Below, piece after piece: positions 47,059-59,500 of a DNA stretch of 64,000 bases. A program made the translations under genes and the position numbers. Origin of the DNA: Amoebophrya sp. A120 (taxonomy: Eukaryota; Sar; Dinophyceae; Syndiniales; Amoebophryaceae); assembly GCA_905178155.1 (NCBI GenBank), contig CAJINV010000003.1, forward strand, positions 7,249,612 through 7,313,611, written 5' to 3'. The notes beneath the pieces were generated by a model, which did not search any database, was not told where the DNA came from, and saw nothing but the letters and a program-made list of their open reading frames with translations. Position 1 is the stretch's first letter; every line of letters begins with the position of its first letter.

Positions 47059-49755
47059 TTAGTTTTCCAGCACTTTCTTGGTTTCCGCTTTTCGGTTGTA
47101 CAGGACGTTAAAAAAGTATTCAACCTCCAACAAGCCGTCTTCTGGTAGATCGGTGCAGTGCACCGCATTCTCGATGCGGTTGCTACCAAACTTCGCCCGC
47201 AGCGTGTTCGGTCGCAAATGCGCCGCTACCTCTGGATCAATGGGACCGACTAATTTACCTGTATGTGCGAAAGCCGGGCATGAACGAAAAATGGTAAGGA
47301 CCGCTTACAACTACAGGGTCTAAAAAGATAAATGTGCTTTTCCACGATTCGCCCCCCATTGAGCAGCAGACCTAGCACGAGCCAGCATGAGTTCGTTCAT
47401 CCTGGTCGGGATGGTGCGAAGGAATCTAAATGGAGTCTCCATTCAGATAGATTCGGACCACCGACCACCTCCTCCACCACACGACACAGACAAAGTGCTA
47501 ATGCACTTTCAGCAATGTCATGTGGAGGTGGAAGAGTAACGCTAGACACGCACCTCACAAATATTACGTCTATACAAATAATCAAGTATTCAGAAAGAAG
47601 TGAGCAGTACGGAAGCTCTCGACGGCATTTTCCTGGCGAATTTCCATGACAAGTGCGGGCCCGGACGCGAGCTCTTCGACGAGGTCGTGATACTCTGGGA
47701 GGATTCCTCGGTACACTTCCATGAACTCTTCGGCCAAATTCTTTTCAAGCGTCCACAGTTTCATCGCACTAATCTCGAAACCCTCTTCGAGTATTCGGTC
47801 GACGATGGGACCGGCGTGACCCTGAAGTTATAGTCTTCTTTTTGATAGATTACTTATACTTAGATACAGAAATTTATATAAAATGAATGCAGTTCATCTG
47901 GACAAAAAAATTCTTGTCCGCATCGCAAAGGGAAAGGCTTCTTCACACAACTCACGTAAATCACACTTCAATCATCGGAACGAAACTAGAACAGCATCGC
48001 TTGAAACTCGATCCAAGCCCTTCTCGAAGATAAGTACCGACGTGACCGCATGCGGCTTGACGATTCCTACCGTGCAGTTGTTAAAGATGGCTGTCGTGGG
48101 CAGTTTGTTCTCCTCCCCAAAAAACAAGTTCAACTCGCGCGCCGCACTGCCACTGCTATCGCTCCCGTGCGCAGCATTTCGTGTTCCGTCAGTGCCGAAC
48201 CGCGCGCGGATGGATCCGGGTGCCTCTTCCCTGATGTAATTGCATCGTTTTCTGCGTACGTGCCGATCTAAGTGGTGCGATCGACAGTTCAATGATCATA
48301 AAACTACTTCATCTGTGAAGGATTTTTCTCCTTCGAGAGTACTGAATTTGAAGTTCATAAACAGGAGAGAACTGCTACTGTTCCTTAGCTGACGGATTCA
48401 ACCTCAAAAACGAGAGAGATTCCATGAACTTTCTTACTGTGCTTTTTGTGTGTTTGTTGGCCCCATCAGAGACCTCCACGTGGACACTGCGTTCTTTCCG
48501 ATTAACTCCATGGCTACGCAAACGTCAGACGTCATGAAGTTCACCAGGTTCTCGTAGAATGGCTTGCCTGTGCGACAAAGATTTCTATGATTTTGTTGAC
48601 CACATGCAGTACCAGCATCATCGTCAGCTTTAGAAGATGAAATCACTCTGTCTTCTATACTTAATTCCAGCACATAGTAACAAGTAGGCCATACCTTTGT
48701 GTTCCGCGTACTGCTCTTCGGCAAAGCCCTTCGTCATCTTCAGCATCTGCAACTTTGATATGACTAGCCCATGCTCGTGGATGAGCTCGATTATCTTACC
48801 TGAAGGGAAAAAAGTCGAAGGTCGTGCTCCACGAACTCCTTGATACATGTTGCTGAATTTACAAACAGGATCACAAAGACTAAGACAATTCTACAGCATT
48901 GCGTGTTCTTTCACGAATCGTGTGTTACGAATGCAGCTGAAGAAGAAGCTCACCGATGTGCTGGTATGCATCTGGCTTGATGAGCGCTAGCGTTCTGGAC
49001 TTCTCCGATATAGGAAGATAAACAGAGCAGACCGCACGCGTATGTCAACCATACTGCTTGTCTACTCTTTCAACGATCGTGAGTGAGACTGCACCAACGT
49101 ACGTGTTGTCTCAGTGACAGTGTAAGCAAATTCGCAGTGCATGATCATAAAAAAAGCAAACGACGCGAAGAAAGGTGCGTGGCTCCGTGACTCTGGTGTA
49201 CGGATTTGAGCAAGAGTACTGTACGGCACTCGTGACAATATACGAAACTCCTGGGACTGTCCTGTTTCTCTTTTCGTACGCTCTTCAAATATGTTCCGTG
49301 TAAACACGTCGCAGTAGTCCACGATTCTCATATGCCTGCTGTGGATACCTGTGCGATTTGTTTCCGTTGGGTTTTATTTTTAGAAAAATTGCTTGGGGCG
49401 TGCGCGTCGCTGATGTAAATTTTATTTCACTCATATTTTGGAACATCTTACTAGCTATAGTTTTTGGTACCCAAACGACAAGAAAAAATCAGAAAATTTA
49501 TGCGAAACAGGCACTGAAAAGTCGGGCAAAGATGCTACGAAAGGCAATGACTCCAATACAGAGCGTGCTTCCGAGATAAAGTTTATCTGCTGTGACGGAG
49601 GGGCAGTGGGATCGTTTCAGGAAAAGGCGCTTGGCCTTGGTGTCGTACAGTTCGATTGTATTGTCCTTTGGGTAGAAGGTGAATTGGTAGTATCGGATCA
49701 GCGACGCCCCGCCGTCGAACCATTCCGTCTGAAAGACGTACCGCTCGTCTACCAT
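47059..49755 (-). CDS. NME7: NME7 orthologue: DM10 domain plus two nucleoside diphosphate kinase domains, eight exons
   Basis: The exons are 49755-49560, 49348-49280, about 49004-48954, 48799-48695, 48567-48438, 48230-48038, 47821-47611 and 47258-47059 (TAA), about 383 residues, close to the usual NME7 length. The ATG is followed at once by the DM10 domain (RYVFQTEWFDGGASLIRYY, then RIVDYCDVFTRNIF). NDK domain 1 has TLALIKPDAYQHIG, FMTSDVCVAMELIG and the active-site segment GTDGTRNAAHGSDS with the catalytic His. NDK domain 2 has CTVGIVKPHAV, then SGPALVMEI and NAVHCTDLPEDG, also keeping its His. NME7 is a microtubule-inner protein of motile axonemes and a component/activator of the gamma-tubulin ring complex; it can transfer phosphate between nucleotides. 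All donors are GT except the exon 2/3 junction, where no canonical GT-AG pair keeps phase; that boundary is uncertain by a few residues. Single-copy use in a flagellated stage is inferred. Confidence 0.93.
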
Positions 49756-50420
49756 GATGATGATTCAGATTGTTGTCAGTTACAGCTTCTCTATGTATAA
49801 TAGGAATACAGCTCACTGCATAATATCCGACAACTCTGCTCGTCCATAAAAGTTGCAGATGATTTGCAGAGGTTTCTGGAGGCCGTGGTCGGCAGCAAAT
49901 GCACAGCCACTTAATTATATGCCGAGAATTTTTGTATGTTAGTTTGCACCATTGTACTGTATTTCTAAAAGGTACATACAAAATCGCTCAAGGCCAGGTG
50001 TGACGACGTCGATGCGATAAAACAACTCCACAATGCTCTACGATTTTTTTCGAAAAAGAGCCAGTTGCATCTGATTTCACTCAGTATTGAAAGAAATCGC
50101 AGCCGAAGCAGTATCACGTTGCTGCAGAAATCGCTCCTACGAGGCAAGAGACACAAAACCGAACGAGAAATCAGGGGCCGAAAGGCGTTTTTGCCAGCGG
50201 CCTCGTGATCCTGATTCGCTGTTACCTATTTCAGTTATGTATGACGCCGTAAATGTGAATGTGAAAGCATTGCATTCTTGAACATGCCAACTTTCACTGC
50301 TTTTTGCACCCAACTGCAGCAGCCAGGTCTACCGTGGCTTTGATTCAGAACACTGCAGCAAAGCACGAACAAAATCAACTCCTTTCGACCCCCATCAACC
50401 CTTAAAAGCGATTGATGCGC
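49756..50420. other. Spacer upstream of NME7
   Basis: AT-rich, no supported exon on either strand. It should contain the NME7 promoter and the 3' flank of the next gene; no specific element is recognised. Confidence 0.4.
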
Positions 50421-53400
50421 TTAGTCCACCTCAAGGTCCTCTGGCACTTTTTCATAGCTTCCTCAAGCGGCACTTTCGATGTTGCAAAGGTACTTATCCA
50501 TAGAAAAGAGCGCGGCGCCTCTTGCTGGCCAACATGTGTTCTCTGTCTGTGATATTCATATTAATTTGTGAAGGCAAATAAAGCAGCTTGGCGATTTATA
50601 GAAAAATTGCGGTGTAACACATATGAATGAAGAAAAAAAGCAACAGGCTTGGTGTAGAACAAAAGAGATCAGTGTAGTTGCTGCAAAGGGCACCAGATGC
50701 CGATGATGCTGAAGGAGATTCACTACAAGCAGAGGCAGCATGCACCATCTACGCCTACCAAAAACTCGATATTTATACGCTGGATGGGAGTAGATGTGGA
50801 GACCCTCCCTTCGATTCATCTACTGAGTATCGCATTCACAGGCGCGCGCAGGTTCACCCAACGAGGTGACCACAACGAACGGAGCCCGCCGGCCTGATGA
50901 AACTAGCGAGATTCGAAAGGATACGCGAGACCACGCCACGCAGGCACCTGTAGGTACGACGGGCAGGATCCTTTCTGCGTTGCCGGTGCTCGCCCTTTCC
51001 TTGCCTTTCCTCTCTTCGAGACAGAATGTCTCCGCAATTACAGCTCGTCATCCGATGAAGAAAGCGCACGGCTAACGGGGTCGTCACCTACTCCTGGTGG
51101 CAGCAAAGTGGTGAGCTTACTTCGCAGCCCTAGGCTCAGGTCCAGGCAAGTTTTGCTCTTGCAATGCCGCAACAAGTCCGTGATCGGCTCAACGTATACT
51201 CTTGTGAGCAAAAGCTCCCTGCTAACGTCGAGAATTCTGCGCACCCACGACCGCCACAGATCCCGCTCAGACACCTATGTTGAAGTTAGTTGATGAAGAT
51301 GATGAAGATGTCTCAACAATTTTTTATATTGCGATAATTTTGCGAGAGATCATGAAAATCTAAACGTGGTATCCTCTCATACAAAATCACAAACACGAAC
51401 AACGTAGAGAAGAAGAACACTACTACGTTCGGCTTCGGTGACCTCAGCCTCACTACATATAACGGGGGAACTCGCAGCTGCTACACGCAAAAAAAAGTCA
51501 GTGGCCGATTCTGGTACCTGGACCTTTCTTCTGTCTCTGCTCCAAAGTAGGTACTGTCGGGAAGCAGGAGAGGTTTCGCCGCCGATAAACTGGAGTTCGA
51601 TCTCGAGGACCTTCGCCGGCATATGTGCCAGAAGCGTTGCTTGTTGACCAGCCTCGTCCCCTTGTGTCAGCGCGGTCATGACCGCTTTCCAGGCGTCGCG
51701 ATCTTCGTCCGCTGTCGTCACAGATGAGGTCATCGAAGTATCCCCATGGGCATCGCTCTCCTGATCCGTTGTGCTGGTGCGGATCCGAAGCGCCAGCCAG
51801 CCGCCTGCGTCTGCGCGCGTGACCACTTCCATGCCAAACTGTTCCTGAAACCGACGGCTTTGCCCTTCTTCTGAACTGACCGCGGTTGTAGCACGTTCGT
51901 CGCTGTCGTGGAGCAGAAAGTCATGCACCGCAGGGTCTACTCCCGGCCAAAACTGGGCAGAGAATATCTCTAGCAAGGTTCCGCGCTTAGTAGAGCCGCG
52001 AGCACGCGAGACCGTGCCAGTAGGTGTTCGACCCGCAGCTCCTGCGGGCGCGGCACCAGAAGCTGGTTGACTAAGGGGATCGCCTGATTGGACCGGTTCG
52101 TGGAACCAAGCCTCCCCTGCTTTGACAGAGCCGAATAGCAAGACGTCGGCGGTGAAGCTCGCAGGTGCTCGATGCAGACCATATGTTGCAACTACAGTGT
52201 CGCTGTCCTCTCTCGACTCCAGAGGATTCCTTGCCGCGCGCTGGCCCGAAGGCGAAGGTCTTCCATCGCTTGTTCGTGTTCTCTCAAAGGGTAGCAGCCA
52301 CAGCAATTTTTCCCGTTCATGGTGCGGCAACAGATCTGAATCTTCTATGTCTGTGCGGCCGCCGTGGTCCCCTCTTTGGACGCTTGATGTACTACCGGAG
52401 TATAGTCGAACGCCAGGCGCCAGACTGGTCCAATTTTGTGCAGTCAGCTTCAGGTCGAAGCTTGTGGGTGGCGAGGAAAGAACATCTTCACCTGTATGAC
52501 ATTGATTTACAAACCTGTGGTGAAGGAAGCTTCGACCAGACACATATTTCTCATTGCGAAGGCTCAGATGAAAAAAAAAAGTTGATGTGTATGATCACCA
52601 GGTGCAGTATAATAATCAGAGACACTTCTAATTCAATTGATATTTATAGTATTGATATCAATCGTAGCTTGCATTGCCTCGCTGTCGCTTATTTTCCTAG
52701 AGAATTACAATTTCGAGTTCCTGTGAAAGCAATGAAAAAGATGAATATATCAAATGCTTGTCATGCTCCTGCTTGCAAAGACATATAAAGAGTACCAGTG
52801 GCGGTAGAAAACGGGCTGAACGGTACTAGAACACGGCCTTGTATTAGTGCTAGCTGTGGCATGGAGCTCGTCTGGGTCAGCACCGTATCCCGCAAGCACA
52901 TGGCTTCGCGGTCGAACCCTTGCCCCAGAACGGCCTCGTAGTTCTTCGATAGAGCAAAAGAAGCGCTTCTACTAGCTGTAGCGGCAGTAGCGACTATGTG
53001 GCTTGTTGAGCGAAGTGCCAGTGACGCCTCTGTGGCGCTTCGCAGCGATGGTCTGAAAGAACCTGAATTGGTTTCGTCTTCTCCATTTGCAGCTTCTCCC
53101 AAGTTTTTACCGCCACCAGTGCTAGTCGGAGCTTCTTCGTCGCGCCGCGACGCTGCATCCTCATCTGGAGACTGTGCTGCTCCTCTGCCAAGCGCTGAAG
53201 CTGGAGCAGACGGGACCGGGACGGGGGACGAAGCGGAGGTTGCAAAACTTTGCATCGTTTTCGGCCCGCCGCCGGCCCCAGCACTAGCATGCTGGCCATT
53301 CGGATTCGCCGAAGAGGATACGGGGACACTCCCTCCAACAACGGTGTTTTGCTGCAGCGCAGCCATAATGCGGGGACTGCCCAGGATGGGATTTATGCTA

Positions 53401-54464
53401 GCAGGGTCAATAGGCGGCTGATTTGAGGACGCGGATGCACCAGCTGCGCCACTACCGCCAGAAGACGAGCCACCAGCTGTGACAGAGCTGCTCCCGAGAG
53501 GGCTAGCAGCCGGTGCCCGACCCGTAGGTGGAGGCTCCACAATCAGCGTAGACTTTTGCTGCACGAAGAGATCCCCATTGTGCACATTGTTTGTTGATGT
53601 ACCTGCCCCTGTTGGGTTGGAAGAGGGTGCAACTACGCCTCCGACGGTTGTAGACCCTGGTGCCGTGGGGCCGCCTTGAGGTTGCTGTTGACCGTGTTGT
53701 TCCAAACCTCCATTAAAACTGATGGTCGTGCCTGCTCCAACAACTGCGCCGGCACTGCCAGCGGCCTGATGCTGTGCTGGGTTTACATTATGGCTGTACA
53801 ATGTGGTCCCTGGGGAGAGGTTCTTCGGAGTGATGTAGATACCGCCTCGGCTATCAACATGAATTCCGTTGGAGTGGTACGAACGCTCACGTTCGCGGTG
53901 TAAATCGTAGTAGAACTCCTCTTGTTCCCACGACGTGCCGCCGCTCCGCGAGGACGTGCCTCCCCTCGTCGTACTGACCGAACGGTAGCTCGTACTAGCA
54001 GTGTGCGAAGCAGTCCCACCGTTGCCGTTTCCCCCCGTGCTCCCTGTGCTCCCGCCGCCACCTAGGTTGCTGCTTTTCAAACCAGCAGTAGAAGAAGTTC
54101 CACTGTAGAAGGAGCCACCAGTGTGCTGGTCCGTGTAGGCGTCCGCTGAAAAGCTACTGCCCAAACCGGTCGCTGCAACCACGGGCTGGGGGCAAGCTGC
54201 ACCCCCTACACTTACCGCATACAGAGATACAACCAACGAGGCCAAGGACAAGCCGAGGTTGACAAGAATCAGGAATGACAGGCAGATCAGCGCGTTCGTG
54301 AAGTCTCGCTGCTGTCGCGCAGCAGACTTTGAAGTCTGCAGCGCCGCCGCTGCAGCGGCGCCATTGCTTGGATCGACACCGGGGCCCGCAGCCCATTGCT
54401 GCTGATACTTGTTCTGGTGTTGCAAACTCGAGAAGCTACGTGCCGGAGAATACATGCGGGTCAT
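50421..54464 (-). CDS. Single-pass membrane protein with long low-complexity region, about 1,040 aa, unknown function
   Basis: Exon 1 (54464-52796) starts MTRMYSPARS. It has a hydrophobic helix at about residues 58-85 (ALICLSFLILVNLGLSLASL) preceded by Arg residues, so it is probably a type II signal anchor. About 450 Gly/Ser/Thr/Ala-rich residues follow. Exon 2 (52491-51443) is phase 1 matched (GTACTC donor, CATACAG acceptor) and holds a more ordered region with FTADVLLFGSVKAGEAWF and KVLEIELQFIGGE. Exon 3 (51274-51042) encodes SERDLWRSWVRRILDVSREL; the exon 2/3 donor (GTCACC) is weak. Three more short exons, 50947-50858, 50808-50759 and 50461-50421, continue in matching phases and end LEVD-stop, but they are tentative. 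If exon 3 were last, the protein would end at 51038 in SSSDDEL, a KDEL-like ER-retention form. The membrane topology and a luminal ordered domain suggest secretory-pathway residence. No family recognised. Confidence 0.55.
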
Positions 54465-56574
54465 AGTCCTGTTCCGCCCAGATGATAGAGGAATGTGGAC
54501 GTCCCGAAACCGATGACCTTAGCAGCCGCAAACCAAGTAGGCTAGCGGTCGTACGTCGAGAGCAAAACTATAACAAGAGAGTGTCTTATTTCCGTCGGCG
54601 CGGAACCTGGGTTCCTACCGACGGGTTGGGTTCACCTTCTGCTGCACGCCTCGACGTCTAACAATTGAACATAGTTGGCGGCAACGAACAAGGAGGATTC
54701 ATCAATCTACATTTTCATTTCGGACTTGATCATGATACTGATTACACCTGTGGTGCAAAGAATATCAATCTTCTTCTTTCCAAATGAACTGTCAAGAATA
54801 TCAATCTACTGTGCCGGGTTCGAGAAAAAGAGGCTTACCCAAGGGGGGGAACGAGCGGGTGCTTTTCACTGGAACTGGGCGTCTCGTCAGCAACAAGAGT
54901 TTATACTTTCAACAGCAGTGTTATTGAAGACTCGACGATACTAGTACAATTAAAGGTGGCAAGCGATGTTTCTGGCAGCACCAGCAGCTACTATCAACAC
55001 AAAAAAAAAAGGAAAAGGTGCTTAGCTCGCCTTGAAATAAATGAATGGCTCGTCTGTCGCTCTCCCGTAGGCTTTTGATATGGGCGCTTGGAGCTGCCTT
55101 GAGCTTGCTGACCGATTTTTTTTTACACCGTCCTCAAGTCTTTTTCTCTCTGGATGTGCTTCGTCCTCGCTGGCCTGATCTTTCCAGCGATAGGAGCACA
55201 CTAGGCGAGCATAAAAGAAAGTAACACTCCCTCTGGTGCACGTGCAGTTGAAGTTGTAGCATTGGTGGCATTTCTACTTTTTGCCTTACGTTCTGACTTA
55301 CAGTCTTTCACTTTACAGGCGCACGTTGTTGTCTTCAAAGTTCCGTCTCATTGATCTTTTTGCCTCACCGATTACAACGTACATTATTGCTGTTCTTGCC
55401 TTGCGTTTCTTACACCAACCCGTCTGCGTTAATGCCGTGCGAAACACTTGCACTCACCTAATTGCAGGCACTGAAGATGCTTTTGCTACAGAAAGCACAG
55501 GGCGGTCCCCCGCCAGACAAAGACAGCACATTTGATTTTCCACGGCCGCGGCTCATCCGTGTCCGCATCATTTGGTTCTGCTTTTCGTTTTCGGTGTGCA
55601 TTGAAGATACTTACTACGAGGTCAGCATCATGTTCTTCTCGTCATCCGTTAGAGCTGCAGCTACAATACAACAAGCGGGTACATCTTTTTTTGAACATGT
55701 TAAATAATGTAAATCAGATTTACAACACCTCCTCCAAGATACGTGCATAAAGTACATCGTAGCTTTGCATTTTGGGAATGCTTATGATGGACCACGACCA
55801 GCCCGAGGTGTACGACCTGACCAACAAGGGGTGGCCAATAAAATGGTCCCCTGGTGAATGTTTGCTCGTGCACGACGAGCGAAAAGACAAAACTATCACC
55901 AATTCTGATTGAGGTCGTCTTTGATAGTTGCTGCTCCTCGCAGCGCCTTGAAGATGTCACCGTATACGACAGATGATCTTCACCTCACTTATCAAAGGCG
56001 GCGTAGAGCTCGAGGGAAGTTGAAAATATCATTGACGAAAGAGTGTTTCACGAAGATAAAAGTGCAGCATGCACAGTAGCGCAATACAGAGCAGACCATG
56101 ATTATGTCATGCAACCATAACACGTGTTGCGCCTTACTAGCTTCGCCGTCTTCCTTCCTAACCTTGATATACCTACGCATCTGGTTAGGAAAATGAAAAA
56201 GATAGAATCCACATCCAGAAACGCTCACTAGGACGAGCGATCTGGATCTGGCATATAGCGTTACAAGAATCTTCAGTTTGTTCACTTCACGTAGTACAAC
56301 GCACATTATGGAAACGATGTGAAGCGATGTAGTACTACCAGCCAACTTTTTGTAAATTTTCTTTCTTCAAAAACTCTATTGTCTTTTTCTTGCGCAACTT
56401 GCAGCTGCTGTTAGTAGACTTGTCTTTTAGATTTAGTGGAATTGGGACTTTGGCTGTGTGTGACAACAGCTAAGACGACAGAGCCATTTTGGGAATTCAC
56501 TACACTGATACAATTTCTTCGTCCAAAGCGGCCCGCGCGTTGCTGCTCTAGAAAGACCACGGAGGAGCCGGTCC
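54465..56574. other. 2.1 kb spacer with one weak plus-strand candidate
   Basis: AT-rich apart from two GC-richer islands at about 55470-55580 and 55790-55870, treated as a separate low-confidence plus-strand entry. The remainder has stops in all frames and no recognised element. Confidence 0.35.
55460..55911 (+). CDS. Weak plus-strand gene candidate, two islands, unknown
   Basis: Island 1 follows a good acceptor (CACCTAATTGCAG, ending 55468) and encodes ALKMLLLQKAQGGPPPDKDS and FDFPRPRLIRVRII. Island 2 (about 55786-55911) encodes MMDHDQPEVYDLTNKGWPIK and continues WSPGECLLVHDERKDK to a TGA; its codons (GAC, CAC, CAG, CCC, GAG, GTG, TAC, CTG, ACC, AAC, AAG) match the bias of confident exons. 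No clean donor-acceptor pair links the islands. Against this, the minus strand of island 1 also reads as a plausible peptide (EPNDADTDEPRPWKIKC), and every other confident gene is on the minus strand. The strand is therefore unsettled for island 1; island 2 favours plus. No family recognised. Confidence 0.25.
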
Positions 56575-59500
56575 TTACGTGGCAGAAAAGGTGAAGCCCC
56601 CAGGTGCGCCGATAGTCGGCATGTTTGCCGGCGTCTGCAGTTGCACGCCAGAAAAGCTCGTGCTTCCGCTGCCGCCACTGGAAACCGAGGACCGATGACC
56701 GCTGCCGCCAGTCGGCGCCGCGCTAGAGGGTGGCGGCGGTATGCCCAATCCAGCTCCCAAGCTTGGAACGTTCAATTGCACTCCTGCACGAAGCTGCACG
56801 TATTTATTTTTGCATAGGGATGATACGCAGACAAAAGGAGAAACTGTGGCACCATCAACAGAGCAATCATAGTAAGGCAGTGACAGATTTCTCCGCAAGA
56901 TCTAGCAGTTTTCCAGATCGTCCAAGTTGCCGAACAAATGTAATTCAGAAGTTAATTCACTGAAAGTCTAAAAAATCTCTGGTCGTGTAACTGGAATCGC
57001 AAAAAATAAAAGTCTTCTACCACTCCATTATTCTTGGGTAGTGCCCGCAGCAGGCCTCCCTTCTGGTTAAGATACACCTTGTATGATAGTGGACAACTCC
57101 CCCGCCCGAGGGTTTGAACTTGAAGGGCATGAGCAGCGCCGGAACAAGCACACGGACGCCCTCTGAAGATGACACTAAAGTTTGTTGTATTCACAAAGAT
57201 TTGTGAGTACTTATAGTGCTAGTCGGGCTTCCGAAACTGGTGGTCATGCACATGGACATGAAGAAGCAGGACACGAGTTGGCATTTTGCATCGGAAATGA
57301 CAAAGAGGGAATGTTGAAGTTGTCCACCATCATACTTCCAGCTCCTGGACCATATCGGCGTTGTATCCCCGGTGAGGCATGATGGGGAAGCCCGACTCTA
57401 TGTCCACCGTGTCATGGTCCGGCGGGTGTGCAAAATAATGCTCGAACGCCTGCTTGAGTAAATTGACGGGGGACTCCTGGTGACTCGCCTGCAAGCTCCG
57501 AAGAAACTCACCCTTGTCGCAAGGCCGAATTACCGCGTTAAAGGTAGACCCAATATCGACGATGTAAAGGTTGCCTAATTGATATTTTCATAACATATTT
57601 GTTCAATTTGTTCATTGAGGAAATAAAACCACAACCAAAAAAATCACAAACGCCAGCGATGGGGGACAAATGACGCTGCACCGGAGCAGGGTACCATAGC
57701 ACAAAAATGAATGAAAGAATATCGCGCGACCTTCACCTTGTCTATTGATTAGGATGTTATCGGCTTTTCCGTCACCCATTTTCCGCCTGTGCCGCAGGTA
57801 GAAGCGGTGGAATAGACGCGGTATTTGAAACCCGATTAGGTTCTTCATGTGCCCCATCACCTCCTGCTGTACTTCCCCAGGAGCTTTATCGAAGGCTGAT
57901 ACCAGGTCCCGTATGTTGATGCAGTTTTCCACAAAATTTAAGACGACGATATCATAGTACTTCGGCGCTGTATTTTGATTTTTTCGTGATGCATACTATT
58001 TTCATCTTCGCTCGCAATCTCATTTCGCGAAGCACATGAATTGGAAGTTGGCGTGTTGCCTTGCTGATGAAGATACTGATACATCACGTTGGCGCTCATC
58101 CACAGTCGTGACAACATTGACGGCCGGACGTGTTGCGCACCAGAAAAGCAAAATTCAAAGCAATGAGTTGACATGGCGACCTATTTATACCCAATGGATC
58201 CACAACCTTCTGCTCTCCCCGACTATTTCTTCCTGCTCTCTTCGAGTTAATACCAGAAAAATTGCAAGCCAAGAAAGCAAAAACGCAAGCAAGCGTCGCA
58301 AGCGTCTCAGAAAAAGGATAAGCTGCATCTAAATCTATCTGCTATGAGAGAGAAATATAATACGAAGAGCACACTCATGCAAGCTTCTGGGACACGTCTG
58401 TCAAGACTGGTGACTAGTTCCCTCTGTAATAATGACAAAACGCGCTCGCTGGTGGACGCAGAATAGACGCATTTCCATTCGTAGTGCGCGCGATGGCCGA
58501 GCCGGAACCTTACGTTAGCATTAGCTTGTGACGATGCGACGTGCCGTTTTTGGCCTGGGCAACCGTGTTGATTTTGCGAGGATAGAGCTACTGCTTGTGC
58601 TCGAATTCGTCTGCTCGATAACTCCGCGATAGGAGGCGATTGGGAAGCAGACATTTGCGTCGCTCGGCAGCTCAGGGCAGCACAGGCGAAGATATTCTGT
58701 CTCTACCGCTTCGCCTTGTGAGGCGCCGGGCATCTCCTGTCGCACGGCGATTACTTTCACCAAGAGTTTCCCCTGGGCTCCCATTCCGGTCATAATAAAC
58801 TCGTGGTTCAGCCCGCCACCCGCAAACTTCTTGATATCCTGCGTACTGATGGACGACGAGGAGGAGCCTCCTCCACCACCTGCATATTGTGATAAAATTA
58901 TCTTTCTCCTGATCTCACGGGATTCCGATTGCGCCCTCACACGGGACCGCTCGTCCCTCTTTTCAAAAGATGAGATGAACATGAACAGATGAAGTACTAC
59001 ACAAGAACTCCCGGAAGAGCGTGGATGAGCATTTTTCTCCTGGTGGGACCTGTTATACCTGTACCTCAATACATCATGTTTCTTCGTAGCTTTAGATTTA
59101 GTCGACAAACGGACGCCAAGGCAATCAAAATCATCGTAAAACCATTTTTGGTACTGCTTCTGCCGGTGCGCTGGAAGATTTTGTCGAGTGTTTCCTGAGG
59201 AAAGACCTCTCTGAGCTCCTGCGCAAAGTCGGTGAAGTCGCGCCGCAGGGGGCGGTTGATTGCAACTCTCTTGACGCGATCGATGATCGCCTGGTCCACA
59301 GTCTCGATGCGTCCCAAGTTTTGGTTGTTGATCCACCCGTCTAGCGTGTTCAGGTTGGGCCCTCGTGCCGAGTTAATGATCATTGGGATGCTACTATCGG
59401 AGGAGCCCGCGCTTGAGGCTCCCGAGCCATGCACCCGCTCTCCGGGCCCGCCGGACGTGCCACCGCCAACGAGATCCAGTGCACCGGTGAGGGACGCCCC

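Noticed and set aside
52122-52788. Plus-strand frames of 125-207 codons
   Set aside because: They overlap the second exon of the minus-strand membrane protein, which has matched splice sites and better codon bias.
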